Positions 23,201-31,759 of a DNA stretch of 36,510 bases are shown here, piece after piece. The stretch covers positions 1 through 36,510 of the forward strand of contig CAJQMI010000127.1 in NCBI GenBank assembly GCA_905479395.1, read 5' to 3'. The position numbers and the translations under genes were made by a program. How positions within the stretch are numbered: the stretch's first letter is position 1; the number at the start of each line of letters is the position of its first letter. The notes beneath the pieces are model-generated. The model searched no databases. It was not told the DNA's origin and was given only the letters and a program-made list of their open reading frames with translations. The stretch comes from an uncultured Flavobacteriales bacterium. Lineage in GTDB: Bacteria > Bacteroidota > Bacteroidia > Flavobacteriales_D > Sanyastnellaceae.

Positions 23201-25964
23201 TACGGGCCTGAGTTATGAACTCGTTGGCCACGATTTGATTGAAGGCACTTCGACGTATCGCCTCTATGCGAATTTTAATGCAGATACAATTATCCAAGTG
23301 ACTGCGGCATACGGAACGCAGGAGGATAACTGGGCAATCAGCTCTACCGAGCCATTCTATCAAGATGAAAATGGAAATTTATTGGCACAAAGCATCAACC
23401 CAGATTTCTTCACCTTCTTTCCAACAGTAGAATTTGATTCTTGGTTGGCCTTGGGAGGAGGACCGGGATCGCCTGTTGCCTTGCAATCGGTGGGCCTTGA
23501 AACCTTCTTTGCCGACTTTGAAGAAACAGGTGCAGATGTATTGGTGAATACGGCTGTCGGAGCCAGCCTTTACTACATCCCTGGAAACATGGGAAGCCCT
23601 CTTTCTTTTGTAAGCGATGGACAGATGCTCTTGGGACAATTCACAACTGCCGGTGTCGTTTCAGTCTCTTACAACTTGCAATTCCGGGATGAAGCCGAAT
23701 CATCGCACTATGCGACCGATTTAAACTTGGTCTTCCCTGAATTTGGTGTGGGTTGCACAGATGAAACAGCTTGTAACTTCGACGTTGCTGCCACCGATGA
23801 TGACGGCACATGCTTTTACGAAACAGCGTTCCGCGATTGCGAAGGCGCTTGCAACAACGATACGGATGGAGATGACGTTTGCGACGAAGAAGAAATTCCA
23901 GGTTGCACAGATGAAACAGCATTCAATTACAATGCATCAGCTACAGATGAAGACGGCACGTGCTTGAGCATCGGTTGTTTTGATGAACTTGCCTGCAATT
24001 ACACCCCTGATGCAGATGTCAATGTGCTTGACACATGCGAATATCCTGAACCATTCTCAGATTGTGATGGCAATTGCAATGGCGACTACGAAGGCGACGG
24101 CATCGAAGAGTGCGCTGAAGTTGCAGGTTGTGCGTCAGAATCAGCCAATAATTTCAATCCATTGGCGACCAATGATGATGGTAGCTGTGAATGGGGAGAT
24201 GACACTTTCCAAGGTTTGATTTATGAATTAGTAGGCGAGAATACAATCGATGCGGCCACCACTTACCGGGTTTACGCTCAGTTCGATACCGATGCTGCAG
24301 TGGACATGACCTCGCTCTTTGGAAATTCTCAAGACCCTTGGTTGACCACTTCTACGGAAAGTTTTTATCAGCATCCGCTCGGAGCCGATTTCGGAGGAAA
24401 CATCAACCCTGGATTTTACGGACTCTTCCCTGAGTTGGAGTATGACTCTTGGTTGACCATTGGTGCTTCTCCCGGGGACTACAATGCGCTTGCTCAAGAA
24501 AATATGTATCTGTACTTGCCTGAATTCAACCTCGGCAATGATTTGATCATAGACACAGAGATGGGTGCACAGATTTTCTTAAATCCAGGTGCCTCGGATA
24601 CACAGGGAGTCCCAGATGAAGAAGGGCGATTGCTTGTGGGACAATTCACCACCTCTGGTGTTGTTTTCTTGCGGTACAACATCCGATTCCAAGGCGCAGA
24701 TGATGCCCTCTATGAATACACCGATGTGGAGTTGACCTTCCCTGCAGTCGAGGGTGGTTGCACGGATGAAGGAGCATCTAATTTTGATCCTTCTGCCAAT
24801 TTCAATGACTTGACTTGCATCTATGATGGGTGTACGGATGAGACGGCAGACAACTACAATCCGGCCTCGAACTTGAATGATGGATCTTGCTTGTACTTCG
24901 GCTGCATGGATACAGATGCGGATAACTATGATGCGCAGGCCAATGGCGGCGATCAGGATGCGCTTTGCCTCTATTCAGGTTGCATGGATGCAACGGCAGA
25001 CAACTACAATGTTCAGGCCAACACAGGTGATCAACTGGAGCTTTGCATTTATTACGGTTGCACCAATGATATAGCTGATAACTACGATTCAGGCGCCAAT
25101 GTGGATGATGGATCATGTCTGTTTACGGGTTGCTTTGATGCCGCAGCGGACAACTATTACGCACTGGCAAATACAGGAGACCAAGATGAGCTTTGCGAGT
25201 ACTTGGGTTGCACCGATTCTAGTGCAGATAACTTTGACTCAGGTGCAAACGTGGATGATGCTTCTTGCCTATACACGGGTTGCATGAATCAAATTGCAGA
25301 CAACTACAATGCCCAAGCAAACACCGGGGATCAAGACGCTCTCTGTTTGTACACGGGTTGTATGGATAGTGTGGCTTCAAACTTTAACCCCATCGCGAAT
25401 ACGGGCGACCAAGAGGTGTTGTGTGAATACCTGGGCTGCACCAATTCAGATGCAGACAATTTCAATTCAGGTGCCAATGTGGATGACGGTTCTTGTATTG
25501 TTGCAGGATGTATGTATGACGATGGAGTCAACTACAACGCAGCAGCGACTTACGACGATGGGTCTTGCTTGTTCCCTGTTCAGGGTTGCACGGATGAGAA
25601 TGCGAGCAACTACAATGCTGAAGCGGGAATGGAAAACGGTTCATGTTTGTTCAGCGGTTGCACCATAATCTCAGCGACGAACTACGATGCTACCGCGTCA
25701 ATTGACGATGGCTCGTGTGAATTTGCTGGTTGCATGGATGAGGCGGCTTGCAATTATGATGTGAATGCGACATCCGATGATGGCTCTTGCCTGATTGTCG
25801 GTTGCATGGATACAGATGGATTGAATTTTGATCCCAACGCCAACTTCCCAGGCGGTTGCGATTATCCAGACGCCTGCCCGGGTGACATCAATGGCGATTC
25901 GTTCGTCGATGTATCGGACTTGCTCACATTCTTCCAGTATTACGGAACTCCTTGTCCTGAATAA
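20208..25964 (+). CDS. Giant secreted Cys-rich, TSP3-like and GC-DDGSC repeat protein
   Basis: About 1,918 residues. A signal segment ([17 protein letters not shown]) is followed by four copies of an unnamed ~185-residue module (about 20319-20880, 21940-22515, 23194-23735, 24204-24740). Landmarks are TYR(I/L/V)YA and DSW(L/V)(T/A). Between copies lie GCxDxxACNF...DDGSC repeats, CGVCGGSG motifs and DxDxDGxCD calcium loops like thrombospondin type 3. These include four tandem 62-residue units at 21105-21848. The C-terminus has 15 short repeats (24756-25859) and one dockerin-like loop ([15 protein letters not shown]) ending in GTPCPE. I know no named family; an extracellular adhesin or matrix scaffold is inferred. 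Starts at 20187 and 20229 are alternatives. Confidence 0.88.
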   Translation: MNWIQSAMKYSTITTTWKRFSLLSISTLFLSAAGFSQFSGLESEIHATSEHGTTYRIYAHFDSPTDEVLAVYSIGQEEDGTVNLDLETTTSFFQETTYGVNLASDLFGFLLGMFPNVAYDSWLTIGSTSNTDPSVASIGMSGAFIDFNTGSGFTLDGSVGGSWYVTPGSNALAMAGENGKVLLAQLTAADAVDGVGHVTCNWNINWRDANGNPHYEQEIVLNTLDFVVEEYGCMDELACNFDATATADDDSCDYLDECGVCGGSGIADGTCDCDGSLPDAGYDCAGDCLADEDSDGVCDLFDPCVGTLDACGICNGPGEIYECGCTDTPEGDCDCDGNDLDALGVCGGSCNADADADGICDDADECVGSLDACGICNGPGDVYECGCADIPEGDCDCNGNQSDASGDCGGACSADADEDGICDDIDSCVGELDSCGICNGPGAIYDCGCDEMPATDCDCDGNELDALGVCGGACSADVDADGICDDVDECVGTLDACGICNGPGAIYSCGCSDTPEGDCDCDGNVLDALGECGGSCVADVDEDGVCDAVEVFGCTNELAINFQASATEDDGSCDVPTYPFLNASVHATGAEGTTYRLYAHFESQFDECIAMFAVGSDELSPVELDLEVSTNFFQVPLGMGGSDLGSGIQEFLFAMFPEVELDSWVTIGSASSSDGDVSSVGMSDAFSEFNTGSGFTLGGVTGGSWYVIPGTNSSAVAGEDETVLLGQFTVADDENGDPGILSGTWNMQWRAEGQTTVENRGLTFTTADYVPPVLGCTDDMACNFDVDANTDDGSCLFTDDCGVCGGSGIASGACDCDGNFPNSGYDCDGVCLTDTDGDGVCDEFEVEGCTDATACNYEENATDDDGSCLQLDDCGICGGAGIAEGSCGCDGTFPEDGYDCDGNCLIDSDGDGICDSFEIPGCTVSVACNYDAAATDEDGSCVYATPGTNCGGDCIDDHDGDGICNEYELAGCTSSSAVNYNTQATDDDGSCEWPEGLFTGLSYELVGHDLIEGTSTYRLYANFNADTIIQVTAAYGTQEDNWAISSTEPFYQDENGNLLAQSINPDFFTFFPTVEFDSWLALGGGPGSPVALQSVGLETFFADFEETGADVLVNTAVGASLYYIPGNMGSPLSFVSDGQMLLGQFTTAGVVSVSYNLQFRDEAESSHYATDLNLVFPEFGVGCTDETACNFDVAATDDDGTCFYETAFRDCEGACNNDTDGDDVCDEEEIPGCTDETAFNYNASATDEDGTCLSIGCFDELACNYTPDADVNVLDTCEYPEPFSDCDGNCNGDYEGDGIEECAEVAGCASESANNFNPLATNDDGSCEWGDDTFQGLIYELVGENTIDAATTYRVYAQFDTDAAVDMTSLFGNSQDPWLTTSTESFYQHPLGADFGGNINPGFYGLFPELEYDSWLTIGASPGDYNALAQENMYLYLPEFNLGNDLIIDTEMGAQIFLNPGASDTQGVPDEEGRLLVGQFTTSGVVFLRYNIRFQGADDALYEYTDVELTFPAVEGGCTDEGASNFDPSANFNDLTCIYDGCTDETADNYNPASNLNDGSCLYFGCMDTDADNYDAQANGGDQDALCLYSGCMDATADNYNVQANTGDQLELCIYYGCTNDIADNYDSGANVDDGSCLFTGCFDAAADNYYALANTGDQDELCEYLGCTDSSADNFDSGANVDDASCLYTGCMNQIADNYNAQANTGDQDALCLYTGCMDSVASNFNPIANTGDQEVLCEYLGCTNSDADNFNSGANVDDGSCIVAGCMYDDGVNYNAAATYDDGSCLFPVQGCTDENASNYNAEAGMENGSCLFSGCTIISATNYDATASIDDGSCEFAGCMDEAACNYDVNATSDDGSCLIVGCMDTDGLNFDPNANFPGGCDYPDACPGDINGDSFVDVSDLLTFFQYYGTPCPE
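21105..21848 (+). repeat. Four tandem 186-bp coding repeats (62 residues each)
   Basis: Equivalent codons fall at 21105, 21291, 21477, 21663 and 21849, exactly 186 bp apart. Each unit reads roughly [19 protein letters not shown], xYx[11 protein letters not shown], LDALGxCGG and DxDxDGICD. The units differ by substitutions only, with no length change. Confidence 0.92.
24756..25859 (+). repeat. Array of 15 GC(T/M)D...C repeats (24-26 residues each)
   Basis: Fifteen consecutive units start with GC plus T, M or F. They fall in two length classes: about 24 residues ending in GANVDDGSC-type sequence, and 26 residues ending in ANTGDQDxLC-type sequence. Only unit 14 keeps the middle Cys (AACNY) common in the rest of the family; most others read ADNY or ASNF. 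Confidence 0.9.
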
Positions 25965-26006
25965 GGCTTGGACAGATTGGACCAACCATCCAAATTCACT
26001 TGAAAA

Positions 26007-26032
26007 AAAGAGCTGCCTTCGGGTGGCTCTTT
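26007..26032 (+). terminator. Rho-independent terminator after the giant gene
   Basis: An 11-bp stem with a TTCG tetraloop (AAAGAGCTGCC, then GGTGGCTCTTT with two G-T pairs) is followed by CTTTTTT. An A run on the left makes it potentially bidirectional. Confidence 0.85.
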
Positions 26033-26058
26033 TCTTTTTTCACCAAAGCAGGAAGACC

Positions 26059-26066
26059 TATTTTTG
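26059..26066 (+). promoter_or_regulatory. Candidate -7 element of the BNR-propeller gene
   Basis: TATTTTTG matches TAnnTTTG exactly and sits 3 bases before the ATG at 26070. No -33 TTG is visible; the region 19-20 bp upstream is the T tract of the preceding terminator. Confidence 0.45.
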
Positions 26067-26069
26067 AGC

Positions 26070-29000
26070 ATGCTCCGAATTCAATCAACCACACTTGCAG
26101 TCCTGGGAATGATGATGTTGCTCTCGGTTCAAGCGCAATACGTTCCTCAAACGCCCTATTTGGCGGGTGATGACGCACCAGCTTGGGTGAAAATGATGTA
26201 TTCGGATGACGCCAATCCCGATGCTGTTCGGGCAGCTTTTGATGCACATTATGCCGATGCACCCTTTGTGAAAAATCGTGACACGCAATTTTACAAGCGT
26301 TGGATGCGAAATCATGAAGTGCTTGCGCCTCATCCAACGAGAGTCTACATGGATCGTCATCACGCAGCTGCTGAACGGATCAGTGGAAATTGGGAAGAAA
26401 TGGGGCCATGGAGTTACGATCCTGAAGTTGCAATGGAATTTCAGGTTCAAAGCCCAGGAGCGTGCCACGTATATACCGTCGAGCAAGCACCTTCCAACCA
26501 TGAAGTGGTGTGGTGTGGAACGGCCACTGCTGGTGCTTGGAAAACAGAAGATCACGGACAGCATTGGCAGCTCATGACAAGGAATCTCCCTTTGACGAGT
26601 GTCTACAGCATTGCCATCCATCCGATTGACCCTGATCGGGTTTGGGTGGGCTCTGGTTCGGGTCAATTGTGGCGCACTTCCAATGGCGGGATGAGCTGGG
26701 AGGTTTGTGGTAGTTCGAACTTCCAGGGAGCGGATCGATGGTACCGTGACGTCATTTTTGCACCAATGATTGACGGCCAAGAACCGATGCTTTTCGCAGC
26801 CACAAACTTCGGGTTATTTCGCACAGAGGATGAGGGAAATTCAATGATCCAAGTGAGTGGAGGTGAGTTTATGGAGTTGGTTTTTCATCCTGAAATGGAT
26901 AGCATTTGCTATGCAATTCAACTCCTCGGCGAGGGTACCATTTTCAAGCGTTCTACGGATGGTGGAATCACATTTTCCTCAGGTGCTGTGGGATGGCCAA
27001 ACATTGCATCGGGTGAAGGTCAGAGGCGTTGCGAAATGGCGGTTTCTCCGTCAGATCCTGATGTGGTGGTCGTATTGGCTTCTGGATCAACAGATGATGG
27101 AGGAGGGCTTTTTGGTATTTACAAAAGCGAGGATGCTGGCCAGACCTTTGAATTTATCTGCTGTGGTGACGGCCCAGGTGGACCGTGGGAAGCGGAGATC
27201 AACCCCAATATTTTGGGGTGGTCAGAAGATGGGACGGGTGATGGCGGTCAGTATTATTATGACCTCGCTTTGGCCGTTAGTCCGACCGATGTGGACCGTC
27301 AATTTGCTGCTGGAATTTGTGTTTGGCGATCTGAAAACGGGGGTGCCGATTGGGATTTGAATGGACACTGGGTCACTTGGGCTGGCGAATTCACATCTGA
27401 TCGATACACGCATGCCGATGTGCATGACGTGAAATTCTTCACGCGCACCGATGGAACCGTGGACATGTGGGTAGCTTCTGATGGCGGGCTGTATTACTCT
27501 GCTGACCAAGGAGACCACATGGAGCCACGCATGTACGGTCTTCATGGAACGGATTTCTGGGGTTGGCAGGCAGGCTGGCGAGGCCCCGAGGTGATGGTGG
27601 GAGGAACCTACCACAACGGGACGCTCATCCGCAACGGCGATCTCTATCAATGGGGAGCTGATGGCGACTCTGTAGGTGGCTGGTTGGCTGAATTGGCTGG
27701 AGATAATTTTCGGGGATTCATCAATCCAGGTGATCCCACGGTGGGTTATCACGATGGCGGCTCTTTCCGATTTACCAATGATCGTTTTGACCGCATCGAT
27801 AACTTACCATTTGACGACAGTAAAAACCCCAACACAGCGTACTGGTTTGGTGAGTATGGAAACTTGGAATGGGATCCCACATGTTATCAATGCCTTTATT
27901 CGCCTGTGGGTTCAGAATTGTGGAACTCTCAGGATGGCGGTGCCACATGGTCATTGATCCACGATTTTGGAGGGGAGAAAATCATCTCTGTCAAGGTGAG
28001 TCCTCGCGATCCAGACCGCATGTATGTCTCTCAGAAATTGAGTGGCTCCCTTTGGCGCATTCATCGCTCGACAGATGGTGGTGTCAGTTGGGAGGTGGCT
28101 ACGCCTTCACCTGCTGAGAATGGGAGCAACAACAATCAACCGATTTACTTGGACGTTGATGGGAGCAATCCCGACGTCTTGTGGTGCATCTTGACCGGCA
28201 CACAAAATGGTCACAAAGTTTTGCTGAGTCAGGATGCCGGCGATTCTTGGCAGGATCTCACGACTTCCACCATCGCTGGAGAGCGTGTGGTGAGCATCGC
28301 TCACCAAAGAGGCACAGACGGCGGTGTATACATTGGTACTACGCAAGCTGTTTATTACCGCGACAATGCCATGGAGGATTGGTTGTTATACAATGCAGGG
28401 CTTCCCATGATCAATGTTTCGACGTTTGTGCAGCCCGATTATTGTGGGGGACACATTCGCGTGGCGGGAACACGTGGTGTGCATCAAGCAGCTTTCAAGG
28501 ATTCATCATCGGTCTTGGCCGGTTTTATGGCGGACCGTCGCCGCATAAATTTGGCTTCACCGTGCACTGTTTCTCCCGTTCATTTTGTCAGCGTCTCAGT
28601 TGTGTTGTGCGAAGGAGTGCAGTACGAGTGGGATTTTCCGGGGGGTGATGCAGCTGTCGTAGACGAAGAAGAGGCTTGGGTTTGGTATCAAGAAGAAGGA
28701 AGTTTTCCTGTGACACTAACTGTAACCGACGCAGCGGGCAATTCTGATGCCTGGACTTGGGATGATATGATTGAAGTGGTCAATGAGCCAGTGCTTCCTG
28801 CTGGAGGGTTTGCTGAGAATTTTGATGGTGCCACTTTCCCGCCTGAACATTGGCGTTTGGAGGTGAACGGCCATGCTTGGGAGCAGGCGTGGGATTTGAC
28901 GAACGCCAGCAATGGAGTGGCGCAATTCCCCAATTATTGGGTGGATGCAGGAGGGGCTGAAGATCTTTTGATTACACCCGCTTTTGATCCTGAAGGCATG

Positions 29001-29567
29001 AGTCATGTGACATTTGATGTGGCGCATCAGATGTATTCCAATAACATGGACGGATTGGAATTGTGGGGCCGCGCGGGTGGCGATGAAAACTGGACATCCC
29101 TCTGGTCTGCTTATGGCTCAGAGTTGTCGGTGCCGGGATGCTACATGTGGTTTTGGTACGACACTGGAGGAGAACTGGTGTGGGCCAATCATGAGGTATC
29201 GCTCCCGCTGGACTGGACTCAGGGTGATGTGTCTTGTTTGGAATTGGCCTTTGTGAATATTGGTGCTTACGGAAATCATATTTGGATCGACAATGTCACG
29301 CTAAACACCGCCTATTCCATCGTAGAAAATGATGACGCGGCTCGTGCAGACTTGATGATTCATCCCAATCCAAGCGGGGGGCAATGCCAGGTGATTGTTC
29401 CTTCTCTATGGCTCGGTAAGCACTACGGTGTGTATGATGCGGCTGGTCGATTGGTTGCCGAGAGTACGTTCAAGCGCACGCATGAGCAGTGGGCGATGGA
29501 TTTGCCTGCGGGAATTTTCACCATACAAATTGAGGGGCAGCGCGCCGTGCGTTGGGTCATCCGATGA
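26070..29567 (+). CDS. Secreted BNR/sortilin-like beta-propeller protein with PKD and T9SS sorting domains
   Basis: About 1,165 residues with a signal peptide (LGMMMLLSVQAQ). A large propeller has repeated Asp-box/BNR motifs such as WKTEDHGQHWQL, WRTSNGGMSWEV, YKSEDAGQTFEF, WRSENGGADWDL, WNSQDGGATWSL and LSQDAGDSWQDL. It resembles VPS10/sialidase-type propellers common in Bacteroidota secreted proteins. At about 28560-28775 lies a PKD-like domain (YEWDFPGGDA, GSFPVTLTVTDAAG). Then comes a jelly-roll adhesion-like domain (FAENFDGATFPPEHWRL to IWIDNVTL) and a T9SS type A tail (MIHPNPSGGQ, DLPAGIFTIQIEG). Its substrate is unknown; adhesion or glycan binding is inferred. The ATG at 26070 is preferred over a TTG at 26064. 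Its stop overlaps the mnmH start (ATGA). Confidence 0.9.
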   Translation: MLRIQSTTLAVLGMMMLLSVQAQYVPQTPYLAGDDAPAWVKMMYSDDANPDAVRAAFDAHYADAPFVKNRDTQFYKRWMRNHEVLAPHPTRVYMDRHHAAAERISGNWEEMGPWSYDPEVAMEFQVQSPGACHVYTVEQAPSNHEVVWCGTATAGAWKTEDHGQHWQLMTRNLPLTSVYSIAIHPIDPDRVWVGSGSGQLWRTSNGGMSWEVCGSSNFQGADRWYRDVIFAPMIDGQEPMLFAATNFGLFRTEDEGNSMIQVSGGEFMELVFHPEMDSICYAIQLLGEGTIFKRSTDGGITFSSGAVGWPNIASGEGQRRCEMAVSPSDPDVVVVLASGSTDDGGGLFGIYKSEDAGQTFEFICCGDGPGGPWEAEINPNILGWSEDGTGDGGQYYYDLALAVSPTDVDRQFAAGICVWRSENGGADWDLNGHWVTWAGEFTSDRYTHADVHDVKFFTRTDGTVDMWVASDGGLYYSADQGDHMEPRMYGLHGTDFWGWQAGWRGPEVMVGGTYHNGTLIRNGDLYQWGADGDSVGGWLAELAGDNFRGFINPGDPTVGYHDGGSFRFTNDRFDRIDNLPFDDSKNPNTAYWFGEYGNLEWDPTCYQCLYSPVGSELWNSQDGGATWSLIHDFGGEKIISVKVSPRDPDRMYVSQKLSGSLWRIHRSTDGGVSWEVATPSPAENGSNNNQPIYLDVDGSNPDVLWCILTGTQNGHKVLLSQDAGDSWQDLTTSTIAGERVVSIAHQRGTDGGVYIGTTQAVYYRDNAMEDWLLYNAGLPMINVSTFVQPDYCGGHIRVAGTRGVHQAAFKDSSSVLAGFMADRRRINLASPCTVSPVHFVSVSVVLCEGVQYEWDFPGGDAAVVDEEEAWVWYQEEGSFPVTLTVTDAAGNSDAWTWDDMIEVVNEPVLPAGGFAENFDGATFPPEHWRLEVNGHAWEQAWDLTNASNGVAQFPNYWVDAGGAEDLLITPAFDPEGMSHVTFDVAHQMYSNNMDGLELWGRAGGDENWTSLWSAYGSELSVPGCYMWFWYDTGGELVWANHEVSLPLDWTQGDVSCLELAFVNIGAYGNHIWIDNVTLNTAYSIVENDDAARADLMIHPNPSGGQCQVIVPSLWLGKHYGVYDAAGRLVAESTFKRTHEQWAMDLPAGIFTIQIEGQRAVRWVIR

Positions 29568-30598
29568 AAGAGCCAACTCACCAGGTGGATTTAGGCGATT
29601 GGATTTATGCGCCAGGAAGGGTGATACTCGATACCCGATCTCCGGGCGAATATGCCAAAGGCCATATTCACGGAGCTACACCGATGCCCATTTTTGAAGA
29701 TGATGAGCGCGCAGTCATTGGCACATTGTACAAGCAGCAGGGAAAGCCTGCTGCGGTTGAGAAGGGGCTCGAATTTGTTGCTCCTAAAATGGGTGAATTG
29801 TTGCGGATGGCACGGGAACTGTTTGAAGCACAAGAGAACGAGGAGCCGATTATCGTGCATTGCTGGCGAGGTGGCATGCGTTCGGGTGCAGTGGCTTGGT
29901 TGCTGGAGACCGCAGGGCTTCCTGTCGTTAAATTGATTGGAGGATACAAAGCATACCGGACATGGGCACGTCACGACTTCGAATCCATTCGCTGCTTGAG
30001 AGTGGTAGGGGGGATGACGGGAGTTGGCAAAACCAAAGTGCTCCATGCCTTGCATGAAATCGGAGCGCAAGTACTTGATTTGGAAGGAATTGCCAAGCAT
30101 TTAGGTTCCGCTTTCGGAAATCTTGAAAGGATTGCACAGCCGAGTTCGGAGCAATTTTCGAACGATTGTCATCGAATCTTGAAAGGATTCGACTGGAATT
30201 TGCCGATTTGGACAGAAAATGAAAGTCGGGCAATAGGCACTGTGCATTTGCCGCAAGAGTTTTTTGACTCCATGCGTGCTTCCCCAGTTTGGACCCTCGA
30301 GCGCACGCAAGATGAACGATTGGACGTTTTGTGCGAGGTGTATGGAACCGCAAGCACTCCCTTGCTTGTATCAGCCTTTGAACGCATTCGAGAAAAGCTC
30401 GGAGGTTTGCGCTGCCAGGAGGCGATTGATGCATTGCGCAAGGATGATTTGCGCACAGCAGCTGCCATTGGATTGGTTTATTATGACAAACTTTATGACC
30501 ACACGCAGCATCGGTACCCGCGGGAGCATAATTTTGCCATGGACGGCAAAGGACTTGCTCATCTTGATATCGCCAAACATTTGCATGCGCTCGATTGA
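29564..30598 (+). CDS. mnmH: tRNA 2-selenouridine synthase (SelU/MnmH)
   Basis: This 344-residue enzyme converts the 2-thiouridine at wobble position 34 of certain tRNAs to 2-selenouridine through a geranylated intermediate, using selenophosphate. The N-terminal rhodanese domain begins with VILDTRSPGEYAKGHIHGA and has catalytic Cys100 in VHCWRGGMRS, matching Cys97 of the E. coli enzyme. The C-terminal domain has a Walker A motif GGMTGVGKT (149-157). The ATG at 29564 overlaps the stop of the preceding T9SS cargo gene (ATGA), so translation may be coupled. The selenophosphate-supplying selD follows 35 bp downstream, which fits the pathway. Confidence 0.94.
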   Translation: MKEPTHQVDLGDWIYAPGRVILDTRSPGEYAKGHIHGATPMPIFEDDERAVIGTLYKQQGKPAAVEKGLEFVAPKMGELLRMARELFEAQENEEPIIVHCWRGGMRSGAVAWLLETAGLPVVKLIGGYKAYRTWARHDFESIRCLRVVGGMTGVGKTKVLHALHEIGAQVLDLEGIAKHLGSAFGNLERIAQPSSEQFSNDCHRILKGFDWNLPIWTENESRAIGTVHLPQEFFDSMRASPVWTLERTQDERLDVLCEVYGTASTPLLVSAFERIREKLGGLRCQEAIDALRKDDLRTAAAIGLVYYDKLYDHTQHRYPREHNFAMDGKGLAHLDIAKHLHALD

Positions 30599-30633
30599 CT
30601 CAGCGCTGTGCAGCATCTAAAATTTACTTGACA

Positions 30634-31686
30634 ATGGATCCAATTCACTTGACCCAGTTTTCTCATGGCGCAGGCTGTGGCTGCAAGCTTTCCCCTGCAG
30701 TGTTGCACGAAATCCTCTCGGGGGTCGATCGTTCTGAATCATTTCCGTCCTTACTCATTGGCAATGACACCAAGGATGATGCAGCGGTAATGGATTTGGG
30801 GGATGGGACGGGCATCATTTCCACTACGGATTTCTTCATGCCAATTGTGGATGATCCCCGAACGTTTGGCCGCATTGCAGCAGCCAATGCGATCAGTGAT
30901 GTTTATGCGATGGGAGGTGAGCCCTTGATGGCGATTGCTATACTTGGATGGCCTTTGGGGAAAATTCCGGAATCGGCAGCTAGTGCTGTGCTTGATGGAG
31001 GACGAAGCATATGCTCAGAGGCCAAGATTCCTTTGGCAGGGGGCCACAGCATAGATAGCCCTGAACCTATTTTTGGCCTGGCTGTGACAGGACGTGTGAA
31101 ATTGGATCGTTTAAAAGCCAATGCAGCTGCGAAAGCAGGGGATCATTTGTTTTTGACCAAAGCCGTGGGTGTTGGGATGGTCACAACCGCACAGAAAAAG
31201 GGGTTGGTAACTGATGCGGATTTATTCGCTGCAGTTGATTCCATGCAAGCCTTAAATATGATTGGGACAAAACTTTCCCAAATCTCAGCGGTTCATGCCA
31301 TGACGGACGTCACAGGTTTCGGCCTTTTGGGGCATTTGGTTGAAATGTGCGAAGGCGCAAAACTCAGTGCTAAGGTTGATTTTGCGGCAGTTCCAATGTT
31401 GTCTGCGGAGCGCCTCAAGCATTATCATTCCAATGGTTGTGTGCCAGGCGGAAGCCACAGAAATTGGGCGAGTTATGGTCAATATGTCGAGGCCATTGAT
31501 GGATTTGAAAGGGACCTCTTGTGCGATCCACAGACAAGTGGCGGGCTTTTGATTTCCGTCGGTGATGAGGGAGTAGAGCAAGTTGAGGCTCTCTTGAAGC
31601 GGGAGGGTCTCCCTCATGTTTCCATTGGTCAAATGGACAACGGATTGGATGTGAAATCGCCTTCGTCGTTGATTTCGTTTCATTAA
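30634..31686 (+). CDS. selD: Selenide, water dikinase (selenophosphate synthetase)
   Basis: This 350-residue enzyme makes selenophosphate from selenide and ATP. The N-terminal active-site loop HGAGCGCKLSP carries Cys15, Cys17 and Lys18, equivalent to Cys17, Cys19 and Lys20 of E. coli SelD. It is therefore the cysteine form, not a selenoprotein. Further family motifs are DDAAVMDLGDGTGIISTTDFF, NAISDVYAMGGEPLMAIAIL, GGHSIDSPEPIFGLAVTG, MTDVTGFGLLGHLVEM and DPQTSGGLL. The ATG at 30634 is chosen because it begins the conserved MDPIHLTQFSHG. It probably shares a transcript with mnmH. No selA or selB is in the window, so use in tRNA selenouridine is the visible outlet. Confidence 0.95.
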   Translation: MDPIHLTQFSHGAGCGCKLSPAVLHEILSGVDRSESFPSLLIGNDTKDDAAVMDLGDGTGIISTTDFFMPIVDDPRTFGRIAAANAISDVYAMGGEPLMAIAILGWPLGKIPESAASAVLDGGRSICSEAKIPLAGGHSIDSPEPIFGLAVTGRVKLDRLKANAAAKAGDHLFLTKAVGVGMVTTAQKKGLVTDADLFAAVDSMQALNMIGTKLSQISAVHAMTDVTGFGLLGHLVEMCEGAKLSAKVDFAAVPMLSAERLKHYHSNGCVPGGSHRNWASYGQYVEAIDGFERDLLCDPQTSGGLLISVGDEGVEQVEALLKREGLPHVSIGQMDNGLDVKSPSSLISFH

Positions 31687-31702
31687 AAACAGGGCAAAAA
31701 AA

Positions 31703-31729
31703 AACCGCCGACCCAGAGGATCGGCGGTT
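31703..31729 (-). terminator. Rho-independent terminator of the proteorhodopsin gene
   Basis: A 9-bp stem AACCGCCGA/TCGGCGGTT with a 9-base loop. On the minus strand it is followed by a run of nine Ts. It lies 31 bp beyond the rhodopsin stop. A second, weaker hairpin on the plus strand (ACGTT, CAGG, AACGT then TAATTTTT, near 31731-31752) may serve selD. Confidence 0.8.
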
Positions 31730-31759
31730 CACGTTCAGGAACGTTAATTTTTCAAGGGT

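Noticed and set aside
21105-25859. CRISPR-like regular repeats
   Set aside because: The periodicity is in frame, encodes conserved cysteines and calcium loops, and the units differ by substitutions rather than alternating with unique spacers.
30634-30690. Selenocysteine codon in selD
   Set aside because: The active-site codons are TGT and TGC (Cys); there is no in-frame TGA.
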